The notes: generated by a model not told the origin, from the sequence alone. A DNA stretch of 64,000 nucleotides from Blattamonas nauphoetae (GCA_033064195.1 JARBJD010000278.1:34803-98802), one strand, 5' to 3'; counted from the first letter of the stretch, positions 45,714-56,300 are shown. Numbers and translations are program-made.

Positions 45714-45864
45714 CACATGAGGTTCTGAATCCCACTGTTTTGGCATGTATGATTGGACTTCGATTTGCTCAATTAATGTCGATGTTGGTTTGGATTGATT
45801 TGCTCTGATACTTCTCATTTATAGAAAAATAAAAAATACAATATCATTATTTTGTTTTACTGTT

Positions 45865-47726
45865 TTATGATTTCGGAATTCCGAGTTCCTTGTGCAATGC
45901 TTTCAGTGTGTGATTTGGATAATACTCAACTTTAGGTTCGTCATTTACGAATCGTAGGACCCACCACGTTGTTGCAGTTGTTGCAAGAATCGGTGCTGGA
46001 GGATGCGTAAATGTTGTCATATCACCACCCTTTTGACTTGGATCGAGAACATTGTAGTACGTATCAATCAGACCTTGGTAAATCGGACTTGATCTCAAAG
46101 TGACTGGAACATTCTGACCACTGGAACTGATTGAATCATTGCAGTTTGTTGGACATCCACTTCGTTGAGTTGAGAAGCACAAAAGGAAGTCAGTGTTGTC
46201 ATGAATTGGTCGCACTCTTGCCATTGTTTCATTTGGGTAAGTTCTACCATCTTCAAGATGTTCTTCAACAAGAGAATCTGTTAGTGATCGCTCCAAATCA
46301 TCTGGAACAGTGAGGTAAGAATCAAGATTGAGAGTCGACAATGCAAACTGATAAAAGCGAGCTCCAATTGTTGATGTCCAGTTTTCTGGATAGTATTTGT
46401 TGAGTAGATGCACACGAAGATCTTTCTGCATTGGATTGTGGAAACAAGTTACTTCAATATCGTAGTGACGGAAGAGGAGCATAATGTCTTTGGGATTAAC
46501 GAGAACCATCTGTTGAGTACAATCAATACCTGTTGCCGTTGGTGTCTTCTGAAATGGATAGAAAAAGATCTTTTCTGCTGGAATTGTTCCAGGACGATCC
46601 TGATACATCTTCTTCAGACTCTCTTTCGCAATGTTTTTCATATTGTATCCAGCACTCATGCAATACACGTCATCAATTTGATATCAATAATGTTCAATGA
46701 TATGTACTGATCAACAAATTCTGGTTCTTTTGTCACTGTTCCGGCTGAGCTATAGTAAATGTCTTGAGTCACTGCTGATATCCTGAATGATTGGCCAATT
46801 TGAACGAAATTCTTAGTGCAGTTCGCAAGAAGAGAATGGAAAAACCATGGACGATGTTGTTGACAATCGGCGATTGCATGATGAATTGGTGGTTTGGTTG
46901 AGCCAATGTAGGTCGAAAGTGTGTTCTTCAAAGTGAGTTCTGGATTCACTGGACAACAAACGAATGCATCCTCATTGATGTATACACTCAATTTCAGATC
47001 ACCAAAGAGACATTTTGGATAGTCAGTCATCCCTGAAAAAATGAGAAGATCTTCAAGGTTTATTGACACACGAATCGGTACCTTAATTGTATCAGTGAAA
47101 TGGCCAGCTTGTGACACCGATGTGAAGTCTGACAATGGAATATAGACACCAGCAACAGATTCATCATGATTCCAAGCATTCTGCCATGGCGTATGTGCAT
47201 GCTTACGATTCTCCAATTGACTCTTTGGTTTGATCATATTGTAGATGTGAGACTCCATTGAAACATCATTGTTTGCTGTGCTAATGATTCTTTGATTGTT
47301 GTGAAGAACAGTAAATCTACTAAAGATTGATGCCGAATGCTTCAGTCCAACGAACATAAATATCCTCTCATTTGAGTAAGACCCAACCTTATCTGGGGTA
47401 ATGTCCCAATTGTTGACTTTCAAAGTTGTTGTGATTGTGAATGTAATGAAGGAATCATCGATTTGACATATATCCTGATTACCAGTCAGTGGAATTATTA
47501 TTTCCTGTCCTTTGTAGAAGCGTGAATTCTCTGATGGTTTCAACTCCTGAATAGAAGTACTGTGTGCTCCATCATTCAAGAGGAAATTAACATGATGTTC
47601 AGACATTAGTTGCTGTTGAATTTGACCAATGTCGTCTCGGGTATACTTAATTGATCCAGTGGTGTTTCCAGTCAATGTTGAGGCTCCATGTCTTTTGTTT
47701 GTCAGATGTGTAATGTGTGAGTTCAT
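45865..47726 (-). pseudogene. Major capsid protein (MCP-A), copy 1, frameshifted
   Basis: Two overlapping frames (47726-46656 and 46668-45865) join to about 620 codons if one base lost near 46665 (YISLNII to YCMSAGYNMK) is allowed for. The second Maverick is continuous at that point. Features of double-jelly-roll capsid proteins are visible: a long beta-rich protein with IIIPLTGNQDICQIDDSFITFTI, VGLKHSASIF, ESHIYNMIKPKSQ, RVSINLEDLLIFSGM and a tail at APILATTATTWWVLRF. A T-rich start motif (47733-47746) precedes the ATG. The fold assignment is inferred from family layout and genome context. Confidence 0.75.
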
Positions 47727-47732
47727 TTTATC

Positions 47733-47746
47733 AAAAATAAAAAAAA
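47733..47746 (-). promoter_or_regulatory. Maverick start motif (representative site)
   Basis: Read on the coding strand, most Maverick genes have TTTTTTATTTTT or a near copy 5-20 bases before the ATG. Sites lie at 43204-43217, 45825-45838, here, 48065-48076, 48441-48452, 49098-49109, 50093-50106, 60457-60473 and 62210-62222; the plus-strand gene at 59240 has a related motif at 59210-59230. The integrase (near 53346) and ATPase (near 50112) have weaker T/A-rich versions. Cellular genes in this window lack it. I infer a core promoter or initiator used by the element. Confidence 0.7.
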
Positions 47747-47755
47747 CATAATTGA

Positions 47756-48058
47756 TTATTTCTTTTTCACTTTCTTTAGCTTTGGTTTTGGCTTCAGCTT
47801 TTCTTCCAGTCTCAGTATTTCACCTCTGAGCTGATTTGCTAATGCACTGTTTCCTTCATTGATTGCTTGCTCGTATTGTGCCATCTTTTCTGCATGGATT
47901 TGCTGATCTGATTTCACATCTGGGATCATCTCAACACCTGTCTGTGCAATCTTAGAAATCACTGGTCCAACGAAGGGAATGAGATTCAAAAATGGTGCTC
48001 CAATTCTGAGAATAGTTTTACCGACTCCTGCTAATTTTGATAACCAACCTGGTGCCAT
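47756..48058 (-). CDS. Small Maverick protein with MAPG start, hydrophobic/basic
   Basis: 100 aa. It starts MAPGWLSKLAGVGKTIL, has a hydrophobic stretch (FLNLIPFVGPVISKIAQTGVEMI, about 23-46), then a helical acidic/basic region and a Lys-rich tail (LKPKPKLKKVKKK). The shape resembles small membrane-active or DNA-condensing virion proteins. It shares MAPG plus a short helix with the next gene. The start motif is at 48065-48076. Confidence 0.7.
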   Translation of the reverse strand: MAPGWLSKLAGVGKTILRIGAPFLNLIPFVGPVISKIAQTGVEMIPDVKSDQQIHAEKMAQYEQAINEGNSALANQLRGEILRLEEKLKPKPKLKKVKKK

Positions 48059-48092
48059 TTCTGTAAAAATAAAAAACTAGATTTACATTTAT

Positions 48093-48434
48093 TTATAAAC
48101 CTTTGAATTGAATCTTTGAGTTTGACGACTGAGGTGTATCATTATTGGAATAGCGCGCGTTTCTTGGCGGTTCATACTCGATCATTTGTGGTCTTTGATC
48201 TGAGAAGTCCTGTCGTTGTGGCTTTTGTGACTGATACATGGCTTTATTTTGTTGATATACATCCATCATTCCACCTAATCCACTGAGTATTCCTCCTGCT
48301 GTTTGTCCAAACTTGTTGTTCGTCTGTGAGAGGAGCCCACCACCGACTTGAAGCAACGTTGGAGCTAATGGTTTGATGAATTGAAAGAATTGTTTTCCGG
48401 TATTTTTGAGTTTGTTGAAACTTCCTGGTGCCAT
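48093..48434 (-). CDS. Small Maverick protein with MAPG start, Gly-rich
   Basis: 113 aa. It starts MAPGSFNKLKNTGKQFF, then a Gly/Leu-rich hydrophobic region (LLQVGGGLLS, GGILSGLGGMM, about 27-57) and a hydrophilic Gln/Pro/Asn tail. The common start with the neighbouring gene suggests divergent duplicates or a shared processing or targeting signal. The start motif is at 48441-48452. Confidence 0.7.
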   Translation of the reverse strand: MAPGSFNKLKNTGKQFFQFIKPLAPTLLQVGGGLLSQTNNKFGQTAGGILSGLGGMMDVYQQNKAMYQSQKPQRQDFSDQRPQMIEYEPPRNARYSNNDTPQSSNSKIQFKGL

Positions 48435-48469
48435 TTATGTAAAAATAAAAAATTCAATTCATGAAATAT

Positions 48470-49090
48470 TTATCTCGGTATTGCTTTCGTTAGTGAAATT
48501 CCATAATTGAGTATAGTGTTGTATGCTTCATTGAAGGCAATACTCATGTCTTTTCCTCCAACAAGGATCTTGAATATTGTTCTAAACACTGGGAGTTTAT
48601 TCAGACAGAGGCACTTGTCAGACAAATCATCCAATTCGATCACCACATCATTGATTCCAGTTAATGTCGCAATCAGAGCACATAAATCACTTTGGTTTGT
48701 GATCAGTTTCTTTGATGGTTCAATGAGATTATTCAATAGTTTCTTTTCACAGGCGAATGCATTTTTGTACACAAGCAATAGTTGATCTTTGAATGCTGAA
48801 ATGTTGGATGTGTATTCTCGTAGTAGGATTGAACGACTCTGAATTGGATCGAACGGAGTTCTCTGTGCGTTGCACGGTGCTGATGGATAGATCTCTAGTG
48901 GTGGTGGATCATAAATACCTGATTCATTGTTCATTTCAACATTTACTCCTTGTTCATTTCGATCTTCCAGCTTTGATCTCCCAGAAGTTGATCCTTTATT
49001 GTCGATGATGACATTGTTGGTGATTGACGTTGGAACTGAAGAAGAACTTGTGTGTTTTGTAAATTGACAACTTAGAATTGGCTGCATCAC
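48470..49090 (-). CDS. Unknown Maverick protein (206 aa)
   Basis: The first 75 or so residues are Ser/Asn/Pro-rich and likely disordered. The rest is helical (FKDQLLLVYKNAFACEKKLLNNLI, LDDLSDKCLCLNKLPVFRTIFKILVGG). No known motif. It lies between the small MAPG genes and the 317-aa gene with about 35-bp spacers, each with the shared start motif (49098-49109 here). Confidence 0.65.
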   Translation of the reverse strand: MMQPILSCQFTKHTSSSSVPTSITNNVIIDNKGSTSGRSKLEDRNEQGVNVEMNNESGIYDPPPLEIYPSAPCNAQRTPFDPIQSRSILLREYTSNISAFKDQLLLVYKNAFACEKKLLNNLIEPSKKLITNQSDLCALIATLTGINDVVIELDDLSDKCLCLNKLPVFRTIFKILVGGKDMSIAFNEAYNTILNYGISLTKAIPR

Positions 49091-49124
49091 TTTCTATAAA
49101 AATAAAAAATATATATTTATGTTT

Positions 49125-50078
49125 TTAATCACTCATATCTTTCTCCAAGTGTGCGAATCGAGCGTATTCAGGCATATAGACTTGTTGATATTGTCCTGCA
49201 TCTCTTGTTCGATATGCTTCATTTGTCAATTGATTCAGAATTGTTGATATTTCAACATTGTATTGACCAAGGAATTCACCCAAATATGTTGGATTTGTTG
49301 TCGTAATATCAAGAAATTGTGGATTTACCAATTCTTTGAAATCTTTTCTGTTCTTGACTCTCTGACATTCTTCATTTGTGCTTATGAAGTTTTGAACATT
49401 GTCTTCAAGCCATTTGTCCCACATCTTTGATGCTATTTTAGACTGAATTGAATTGAAAACCATGTTGTCCAAGATTCCATTGCTAACGTCAACTGGATGA
49501 TCTTTACTGGCACGATACACCTTCAGAACATTTGTCATGTAGTCACCAACCGCTTTCTTCATTATTGCATACGGTTGTTGTGATCGTTGTGCTTGCATTT
49601 CTTGGTAGTTGACTTCACGATAGTTTCCTGGTAAATCGTTTGTTCCAGTCTTGAGGAAGTTGTTGTGTGCAGCTTTGATTCTTCTCCCATGATCTTGACG
49701 AAATGATGAATATGGTTGTTGTCTTCGCATATCTGGTGTTGGATTCATTGAATAGTAAGTCTCGACGGCAGGTCGACTGTTGTATGGTGCCAACATGAAC
49801 CCATTCGCTGCAATCAGATCACCACTTTCTTTGTCATAAATCATCACATCAGGTACTTTTCCGTGTTTTTCCATTTGAACAGTCCAATTTTGTCCAGTTC
49901 GTTCAATGTATTCTAATGCTGATGGAACACTACTGAGTGCAGAATTGAATTTGGTGCGAATGTCATCATCAGCATAGATTCTTTTCATTGCTGCTTGAGT
50001 ATCTTGTGAATAGCTCAATTTCGGTTTCTTTGGTTGTGCTTTTCTCGCTGTTTTTTGGTACACTATCTTTTGCGACAT
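49125..50078 (-). CDS. Unknown Maverick protein (317 aa), possible virion protein
   Basis: It has a basic amino end (TARKAQPKKPKL), then a mixed alpha/beta body without a recognised motif. Gln and Asn are abundant in the middle (RRQQPYSSFRQDHGRR, QAQRSQQPY). Divergent from the ATPase gene, with 61 bp between them. The start motif (50093-50106) lies on its side. Position and size would suit a penton-like or minor capsid protein, but the sequence alone does not show it. Confidence 0.65.
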   Translation of the reverse strand: MSQKIVYQKTARKAQPKKPKLSYSQDTQAAMKRIYADDDIRTKFNSALSSVPSALEYIERTGQNWTVQMEKHGKVPDVMIYDKESGDLIAANGFMLAPYNSRPAVETYYSMNPTPDMRRQQPYSSFRQDHGRRIKAAHNNFLKTGTNDLPGNYREVNYQEMQAQRSQQPYAIMKKAVGDYMTNVLKVYRASKDHPVDVSNGILDNMVFNSIQSKIASKMWDKWLEDNVQNFISTNEECQRVKNRKDFKELVNPQFLDITTTNPTYLGEFLGQYNVEISTILNQLTNEAYRTRDAGQYQQVYMPEYARFAHLEKDMSD

Positions 50079-50139
50079 CTGTGTATTTCATACAAAATAA
50101 AAAATCCAAAACTATATTTTAATTAGAGATAAATCATAA

Positions 50140-51015
50140 ATGCAAAGATCAAATATGTCTCTGACAGCGTATGTGAATGCAAAAATAAGTGAAGCATCTA
50201 ATCGGAATGTTTCTCATGAAGTTCAATCACAAATACATCCAGACCTCAATTTCAATCGCAATAGTGTCAATGTCCTGGTTGGAAACAGAGGAAGTGGGAA
50301 AACGTTCAATGCTCTTCGAGAAGTTGCCAAACTCCAGAACGTTCAAGTCAGAAATGAACTCTTTCACTTGTTTGTCTTCGTCACTGATAAGAACATTGAT
50401 CCAACATTTGATAAATTCAAACCAATATTGTCTGTTCCTTACGTGAAAGTGAAATATGATGAAGCACTTCCGTTTCTCTTGGAATTGTCTCAATCAAAAG
50501 CTGCTTATGAAGAAATTATTGATAATCAGTGGCAAGATAGAATTACTGATGAATGCAGAGATGATCTCTTTAATGCTCTATACATCGATGATTTCTCAGT
50601 AAAGAATCTCCAAACGATTATACTCCTTGATGACTGTCGCCGGATCCTCGGTGAACGTAGAACATCCAAAAATAGAATGACAATGATGGACTTATTACTG
50701 GAGAATCGACAACCAAAGTTCACATTCTTTCTGACGATGCATGAACTCTTCAGTTTGTCAGCAGACATGAAGTCAAACATTGATTCAATGTGGATCTTTG
50801 GAGGATTCAACAAAGAAAGAATCAATAGAGTCTATCCTCAATTGAACTCACCAATTGATATTCGACAATTCTGGAACATCTATCAACGGAAACAAAAATG
50901 TGAAGCAGTTATTCTTCGATACAACACTGATGGAGTAGCACTGACAGAGATCAACAGGGATGGAGCGAACAAAGTTCTAAGATCGGAGATCGAACTAATT
51001 CGTGGTGTCAGATAA
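50140..51015 (+). CDS. Genome-packaging ATPase (FtsK/HerA, A32-like)
   Basis: 291 aa. Walker A GNRGSGKT (48-55), Walker B ILLDDC (161-166) and a downstream FFLTMHEL strand (196-203) in the sensor position typical of A32-type packaging ATPases. The length is normal for the Polinton family. It is the only plus-strand gene of this element, opposed to its neighbours on both sides. Its 3' end overlaps the 3' end of the next minus-strand gene by 21 bp. The intact frame suggests recent activity. Confidence 0.9.
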   Translation: MQRSNMSLTAYVNAKISEASNRNVSHEVQSQIHPDLNFNRNSVNVLVGNRGSGKTFNALREVAKLQNVQVRNELFHLFVFVTDKNIDPTFDKFKPILSVPYVKVKYDEALPFLLELSQSKAAYEEIIDNQWQDRITDECRDDLFNALYIDDFSVKNLQTIILLDDCRRILGERRTSKNRMTMMDLLLENRQPKFTFFLTMHELFSLSADMKSNIDSMWIFGGFNKERINRVYPQLNSPIDIRQFWNIYQRKQKCEAVILRYNTDGVALTEINRDGANKVLRSEIELIRGVR

Positions 51016-51378
51016 CTCTTGGATGAGACTGCCAATAGTGTCTGTCAACGTTCGTATTGATTCTTCGATATCTGATAATCTCTGATCAATGGAGAATGAG
51101 TTGGATTCACCTGTGTTGTCATTGGTTATTTTTCGAAGTGCTATCTCACCTCTTATTTTTGTTATTTTGTATCCGTCAATTCTGATCAACCGATTCAATT
51201 TTTGAGTGGTGTATTCGTTCAGTTCTTTTCTGTTCTTTTCCAAAAACTTCTGAAAATCATAGATGTTTTCAAAACAGTTCTGTTTAGGATCAAACGGTTC
51301 TAAAATCTTTAGATCTTTATCAAAATGTTCTAAAAACTTTGAATCTTTTCCAAACTGTTCTAAACTGTTCCGAATCAT
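50995..51378 (-). CDS. Small coiled-coil Maverick protein
   Basis: About 127 aa from the ATG at 51378. The beginning repeats the pattern FGKDSKFLEHFDKDLKILEPFDPK, then a helical Lys/Glu-rich part and a C-terminal heptad stretch (IDQRLSDIEESIRTLTDTIGSLIQEL) that could form a trimeric coiled coil. Function unknown; a fibre-like or adaptor role is possible. It is tail-to-tail with the ATPase gene. Confidence 0.55.
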   Translation of the reverse strand: MIRNSLEQFGKDSKFLEHFDKDLKILEPFDPKQNCFENIYDFQKFLEKNRKELNEYTTQKLNRLIRIDGYKITKIRGEIALRKITNDNTGESNSFSIDQRLSDIEESIRTLTDTIGSLIQELSDTTN

Positions 51379-51415
51379 TTTAAACAGAATAAAAATATTT
51401 GAAACACTTTTGAAA

Positions 51416-53341
51416 TTAAACGATATTGAACTCCTCAGTGAATTCTGGTGATAAATCATCAATGGAAGCGGCATGATATTTTGTGTGTTGGATTGGAACG
51501 TACACTATTTTTGGTAGACAGGTGAGTCCATTCAGAAGTTTTGCCACCACATTTCCGTGTTTGTACTCAATGAATTGTCCAACAAATTGAAACTGTCTTC
51601 GTTTCTTCTGAAACTTAGCAACAGTCTTGTTCAAATCAAGATGAATCAACAGGATGTTTCCTGGTTTGTATTTCCATAACATCTGTGTTGTCTGCTGCCT
51701 TTGGATGTTCTTCAATTGCTCTTCACAACTGGAGATATACAATGCTTCAATCTCTCGATTGTTTTGTGCTTGCTCTGGAGTGAACTTGTTCCAGTACGCT
51801 CGATGTGGAGTCATGTTGTAGTATTCCACCATCTGATTCATCATTGTATGATTTGCCATTTGTGTCGCATTGTCTTGGAATCCATCTCTGATTGTTCTAA
51901 TCACTCGATCGACAATTCGATTGTGATTTGTGAACGGTGAGCTTGTGAAATATATACTAACCTTTTGCTTCTTGAAATACGTTGTTGCTTCTCCACTTGT
52001 CCATGCTGCTTCACCATCACCACGAATATTGTTGATGCTAACTCCACGATGATGAATGAGATCGTTGATTGCTGTCTTGACTTTGCTCCATGATTTATCC
52101 AGAACAGGAATTACTACAAGGTACTTAGTGTTTATGTTGATGGCAAAGAGGTAAATCTGCAGAACTGTTTTCGACGTTGGTGATTGGATAAAGACAAGAT
52201 CAATTTCCCAAGATCCAAACTTGGGAGAGAAGTAAGGTCGGTCACACTTCTGAGGAACCTTTTTGTCTGATGTCTGATATGGATCTCCAGTGACGTCTTT
52301 GGACATAAATTGCATCTTTGATCGAAACGGATATTGTATTTTTGTCACGGCTTTTGGAATCGTTGGTTGGTCAATCATCAATGTGTTACCTCCTTGTTCC
52401 CTCCTTATTTTCCGAGGATGTGTAGAATCCCATCGGTGAACATATTCATCGTACCATTCCTGAAAAGATCTTCCACCAAATGGTATTTGTTTTGGATGTG
52501 CTAAAATGAACTCAGTTTCGTCATTTCCGAGAGTTCTGCTTACATGTGAAAGAATAAACATATTTCGATTCAGTTTCTTTGATTCAACAATCTGTTTGTC
52601 AATAAATTGTTCCATTTTCTGTTGATTGTCCATCATTGAATGCTCGGCTTTGATTTGTTCCTCCTCTGAATTGTCCTTCTGTTGATGGTCAAAATAACCT
52701 TTCACTTGTTCCAACATGTTCAGTACTTGCCTTGTCGTCGGTTCGACCTTGTTGATCTCTCTCACATATGGCACAAAACCTTTGTCAATCTTCACAATTG
52801 TTGGTGGATCTGGTGACTTGGGGATCAGTAGATCATCATCTTCAAACCTCAACTCTTTCATTGGGAATTCATATTCTGAACCAATTGATATCGGGTTTCT
52901 CTTCTGTCCAGGAATGATTGGAGATTCAGGAGGTTCAACAGCAATTGGTTGGGGAAGTTGTGTTGGAATGACGATTGCTGGTGGTTGATTAAAATGAATA
53001 TTCTGTGCTTCCTGATAATACTGTTGATATGCTCTGTACGCTTGTCTTGCAGTGTTGTTACTAAGGATCCATCCGGTGAATTGTTTCACAAATCTTTGAA
53101 CAACTATTTTTCCATCAGTAATGTTTAAATCAGGAGGTAATTCTCCATTCAGCCAATCATTGAAGTATGTCTCATCATTTGCGTCGTATTGTCCATTTGA
53201 ATCATTGACATGATAGGTTGGTAAAATCTGGGAAAACGTAAGTGTGACTTTGTATATTTTTGTCTGAGAATGGCGCGAATTGTCCAGGAGGTTCTTCACT
53301 ATTCGATCTATTTGTGTTGAATTCAAATACGGTCTACTCAT
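51416..53341 (-). CDS. Retroviral-type integrase with long N-terminal extension
   Basis: 641 aa. The rve core spans about 370-500. The first two acidic residues are Asp381 (SWEIDLVF) and Asp442 (RGDGEAAWTS). The third position, exactly 35 residues on, is Asp478 (HNRIVDRVIRTIRD) where most integrases have Glu. After the core comes an SH3/chromo-like basic beta region (about 555-620). Residues 1-260 are extra: a conserved-looking start, a Pro-rich linker and a coiled-coil part. A classic HHCC zinc finger is not obvious. It inserts element DNA into the host genome. Spacer to polymerase is 24 bp. Confidence 0.85.
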   Translation of the reverse strand: MSRPYLNSTQIDRIVKNLLDNSRHSQTKIYKVTLTFSQILPTYHVNDSNGQYDANDETYFNDWLNGELPPDLNITDGKIVVQRFVKQFTGWILSNNTARQAYRAYQQYYQEAQNIHFNQPPAIVIPTQLPQPIAVEPPESPIIPGQKRNPISIGSEYEFPMKELRFEDDDLLIPKSPDPPTIVKIDKGFVPYVREINKVEPTTRQVLNMLEQVKGYFDHQQKDNSEEEQIKAEHSMMDNQQKMEQFIDKQIVESKKLNRNMFILSHVSRTLGNDETEFILAHPKQIPFGGRSFQEWYDEYVHRWDSTHPRKIRREQGGNTLMIDQPTIPKAVTKIQYPFRSKMQFMSKDVTGDPYQTSDKKVPQKCDRPYFSPKFGSWEIDLVFIQSPTSKTVLQIYLFAININTKYLVVIPVLDKSWSKVKTAINDLIHHRGVSINNIRGDGEAAWTSGEATTYFKKQKVSIYFTSSPFTNHNRIVDRVIRTIRDGFQDNATQMANHTMMNQMVEYYNMTPHRAYWNKFTPEQAQNNREIEALYISSCEEQLKNIQRQQTTQMLWKYKPGNILLIHLDLNKTVAKFQKKRRQFQFVGQFIEYKHGNVVAKLLNGLTCLPKIVYVPIQHTKYHAASIDDLSPEFTEEFNIV

Positions 53342-53364
53342 TTCTACAAAAATACAGTTTGGAT

Positions 53365-56300
53365 TTATTCAATTATATAATCAGTTGCTTTCAATCCATG
53401 AATGAATGGAGGACATGATTCATTCTCAAGAACGATTGCCTTCAGATGAATTCCACTGAGACTGAGTTTCTGTTGTTGTATTTTTGCGATCTCAAATCCA
53501 TTGGAGTCATCGTCAGAATGAACTCTTCTCGTTTGAAAGTTCAAGGTGGTAGTCACTGTTTTCTCTCCATTGAGGCACTTCACATAGTCTTTGCTTGTGA
53601 TGTTTGTTTTCTTCAGAGACACTCCTTTGATCTTGCATTTCTCATCGAGAGAGTAACACTTTGGTGCAAGACAAATCATCTGTTCACCTTCCTTTTCAAT
53701 TGCTAATCCCAACAACTTCTTCTCATCATCGACTCCCTTTTCAGGATTGGGAAACCATTCATATTTGTGTGCATCATTGAATTCCTTGTCAGCAATCACA
53801 TGTTCAAATTGTTGATGGATTCCAGCAGTGGGATCTCCACTAATTGCCCAGTATGCAGAGTCAGTGTCTCCCTCACAGAAGTGAATCTTGTTCATGTCTA
53901 GACATTTGTACATGAAATTGTAGATGAAATTCAGATACCAGAACTTGGCATTGTCGAGAGTGAACACTGCTTCTTGCAGACATGTCTTGCATGATGCTTT
54001 CTCTCTGTCTTCAATCACGATGTAGTTGTCCTCATTGATCTCTCTTGTCGCTACAAATCCTTTCATCATTTGTTTCAAGTATGTTCTCTTCTCATTGCAG
54101 ATTGTGATCGAGTTGTACTTCTCAGTGTTCATTCCATCGTATCCGTAGCTTCCATTCAAGTTGGTCTTACAGAATTGTTCTTTTCCCTTGTTTCCAACTT
54201 TCATTGCTTCAATCCTATCATTCATAAATGAGGTCACAAATGGTTCAAATCCAGCGTGTCTCGAGAATACCATCACACTCTTGATGTCGTCGACAATGAA
54301 GTGGCAGTAGTCGATGAGGAACCACAGATAGTATGTCGAAAAGAACATATACTGATTGTGTGTGCTCAAGAGTTGGGTCAGCTTCCGTTGTTTGTCATCA
54401 GTCTTCAATCCATGTTTCTTCATCAACGAGTATGTCTTTTCTCCAATGTTTTCTTCTGTCGTATTGACAACAATGTTTCTGAAGATCGGTGTGAAGTTAA
54501 TGAAATCATTAATATGCTTCTCATCGATGTGTCCTTTCAATTCTGCAACGAACAGTGTCTTCTGATTCTTGTTCTCGATGATCTCACGACAATCTGAATC
54601 TTCTGTTGCTGTGTACAAACATCTTCCTGGCATATACATTCTGTGATTAGTATATGGATTGTTCTTGTTCTTGATTGATGAGAAAGCACTTGGATACAGT
54701 GAATTGAAATCAACACCACAGACATGAGTCATTTTGTGTTCAGTATCTTTGGAGATCACCTTACCATCTTCAAATGTGAAGTGATTGATTGGAGTCACGT
54801 CTTTGATATTCTGTCGATGCTGAACATTAGATAATCCACCAGTCACAGCTGCTCTCAACTTGTGATATGTTTGCTCATGTGTCAGAGTCATAGGGAGAGA
54901 TTTCCAGATACAAAACTTCTTCAATTGAATTCTCAATCTTGTGAGATGTTCATCATGGTCTGACTTGTAGGTGTTGCAGTAATCACAGCAGATCTTAACG
55001 TTCTCTTTAGAATGTCCTTTTGCATTGTCGATTCTGTCTAATGTAGGTTTAACTGCTTGTGAGAAGTGGCACTTGCAGATGTAGCAAACTCTCTTGCACT
55101 GTTGAACAAACCAGTCGTAGTCTGCTTCAGTGACGTTTTTGTCAGTATTGCGATGAGCTTTCTGGTCTTGGTACCTGTATCCTTCAACTTTGTATTTCCA
55201 GTATTGTTTGGTGATCTTGATTGGACCAGATTCGTCACATTCGTTGTAGTCAGCATCAATATCAAAGTCTTTGTACGCACAAGCATACTTGATTGCTGAA
55301 GCATTGGCTGACAGTGAGAGATTGTGCAGCATGTCCACTTTGAACTGGAAGTTCAGATCGATCAGATTGTTAAGTGGTGCAATCATGCATTCGACGTCTC
55401 TGATGTTGTAGAATTTCAGGTATTCCCATCTGTTCTTGAAGCCTTGTTTGTTCCAATCATCAAGGTACAATTGGTAATCAGTGTCGGACATTTCACTGTT
55501 GTTCAGACTGGAATAGAATTCATATTTGGAGAATGGTTCTTGTTTGCTCAGCACTGTATCATAGTCTGATGAATCAAATGATTCGTAAGCAAAGAATGAT
55601 TTCTGAAGTGTTGTGTTTCCTCCAAAAGCCTTCACTGCATTATCCAATGTCATTGGTCCTGTGTACGACATCATGTCAATGAATCGAAGGACCTGTTGTG
55701 TCTTCTCATGTCTGATCAGCACTTGTTTGTACTTAGTAGTTGATCCAAGGAAGCTCACCACTTTCCAATCCTTGTCAACGAGATCACGGAAAATGAGATT
55801 GATGTCAAATCTGGAACTGTTGAACCCAATCACACTGACTTCATTTTGTGAGGGAATTTCTGGATCCTCGTACATGTTGTCATCTCGAACTATCTCAGCA
55901 TATTTGAAGAGTTCTCTGATCCACTGCTTCACAAAATCTTTTCCATCTCGAAGATCAAAGTAGATCGACTCCACACCTGATTTTGTTTTGATTGCTGATG
56001 CAACAGAGAGAGGTTTCAAGTGTGAGATCAACTGTGTGTTGTCATCAGAGAACAAGTTGTCAAGAATGAGATCTTCCATTGTTTCGAAATCGTATGTGAT
56101 GTAGTACTGTGTTGGTTTGAATTCGTCTTGTCTCTTGTGTGCCATCAAAAATTCATTCGTCCTGTTGTTGAGGATATGTGGAACATATGGTCTTGGTGTT
56201 CGATCAAGTTGAATCTTTTTCACATGTTTTCCATCAATTTCTTTACAGTCAGCAAGATGCTTCTCATAATCTCTCGAGAAGTGTGAATCTTTCACTTGGA

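Larger units (their letters stand above)
43233..45818 (-). pseudogene. Second capsid-like gene (MCP-B), copy 1, broken
   Basis: The coding order on the minus strand is 45818-45722, 45184-44575, 44574-43762 and 43387-43233. The gaps are the two MITEs (45193-45713 and 43396-43753). A one-base loss in an A-run near 44575 also shifts the frame after STVIRK. The protein would be about 560 aa. Its layout parallels MCP-A: an N-terminal beta-rich jelly roll (HVTEF-like, FYGFKSSSDAIRDMRLVDSQGN, NNHIHESF), a second one (ICYGYQITDATKQS, FEMLGSNFPNFPM) and the C-terminal PPPPILALHQATYWLFW, which matches PPAPILATTATTWWVLR of MCP-A. I infer a paralogous double-jelly-roll capsid protein. A start motif (45825-45838) precedes the ATG. 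Confidence 0.7.
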
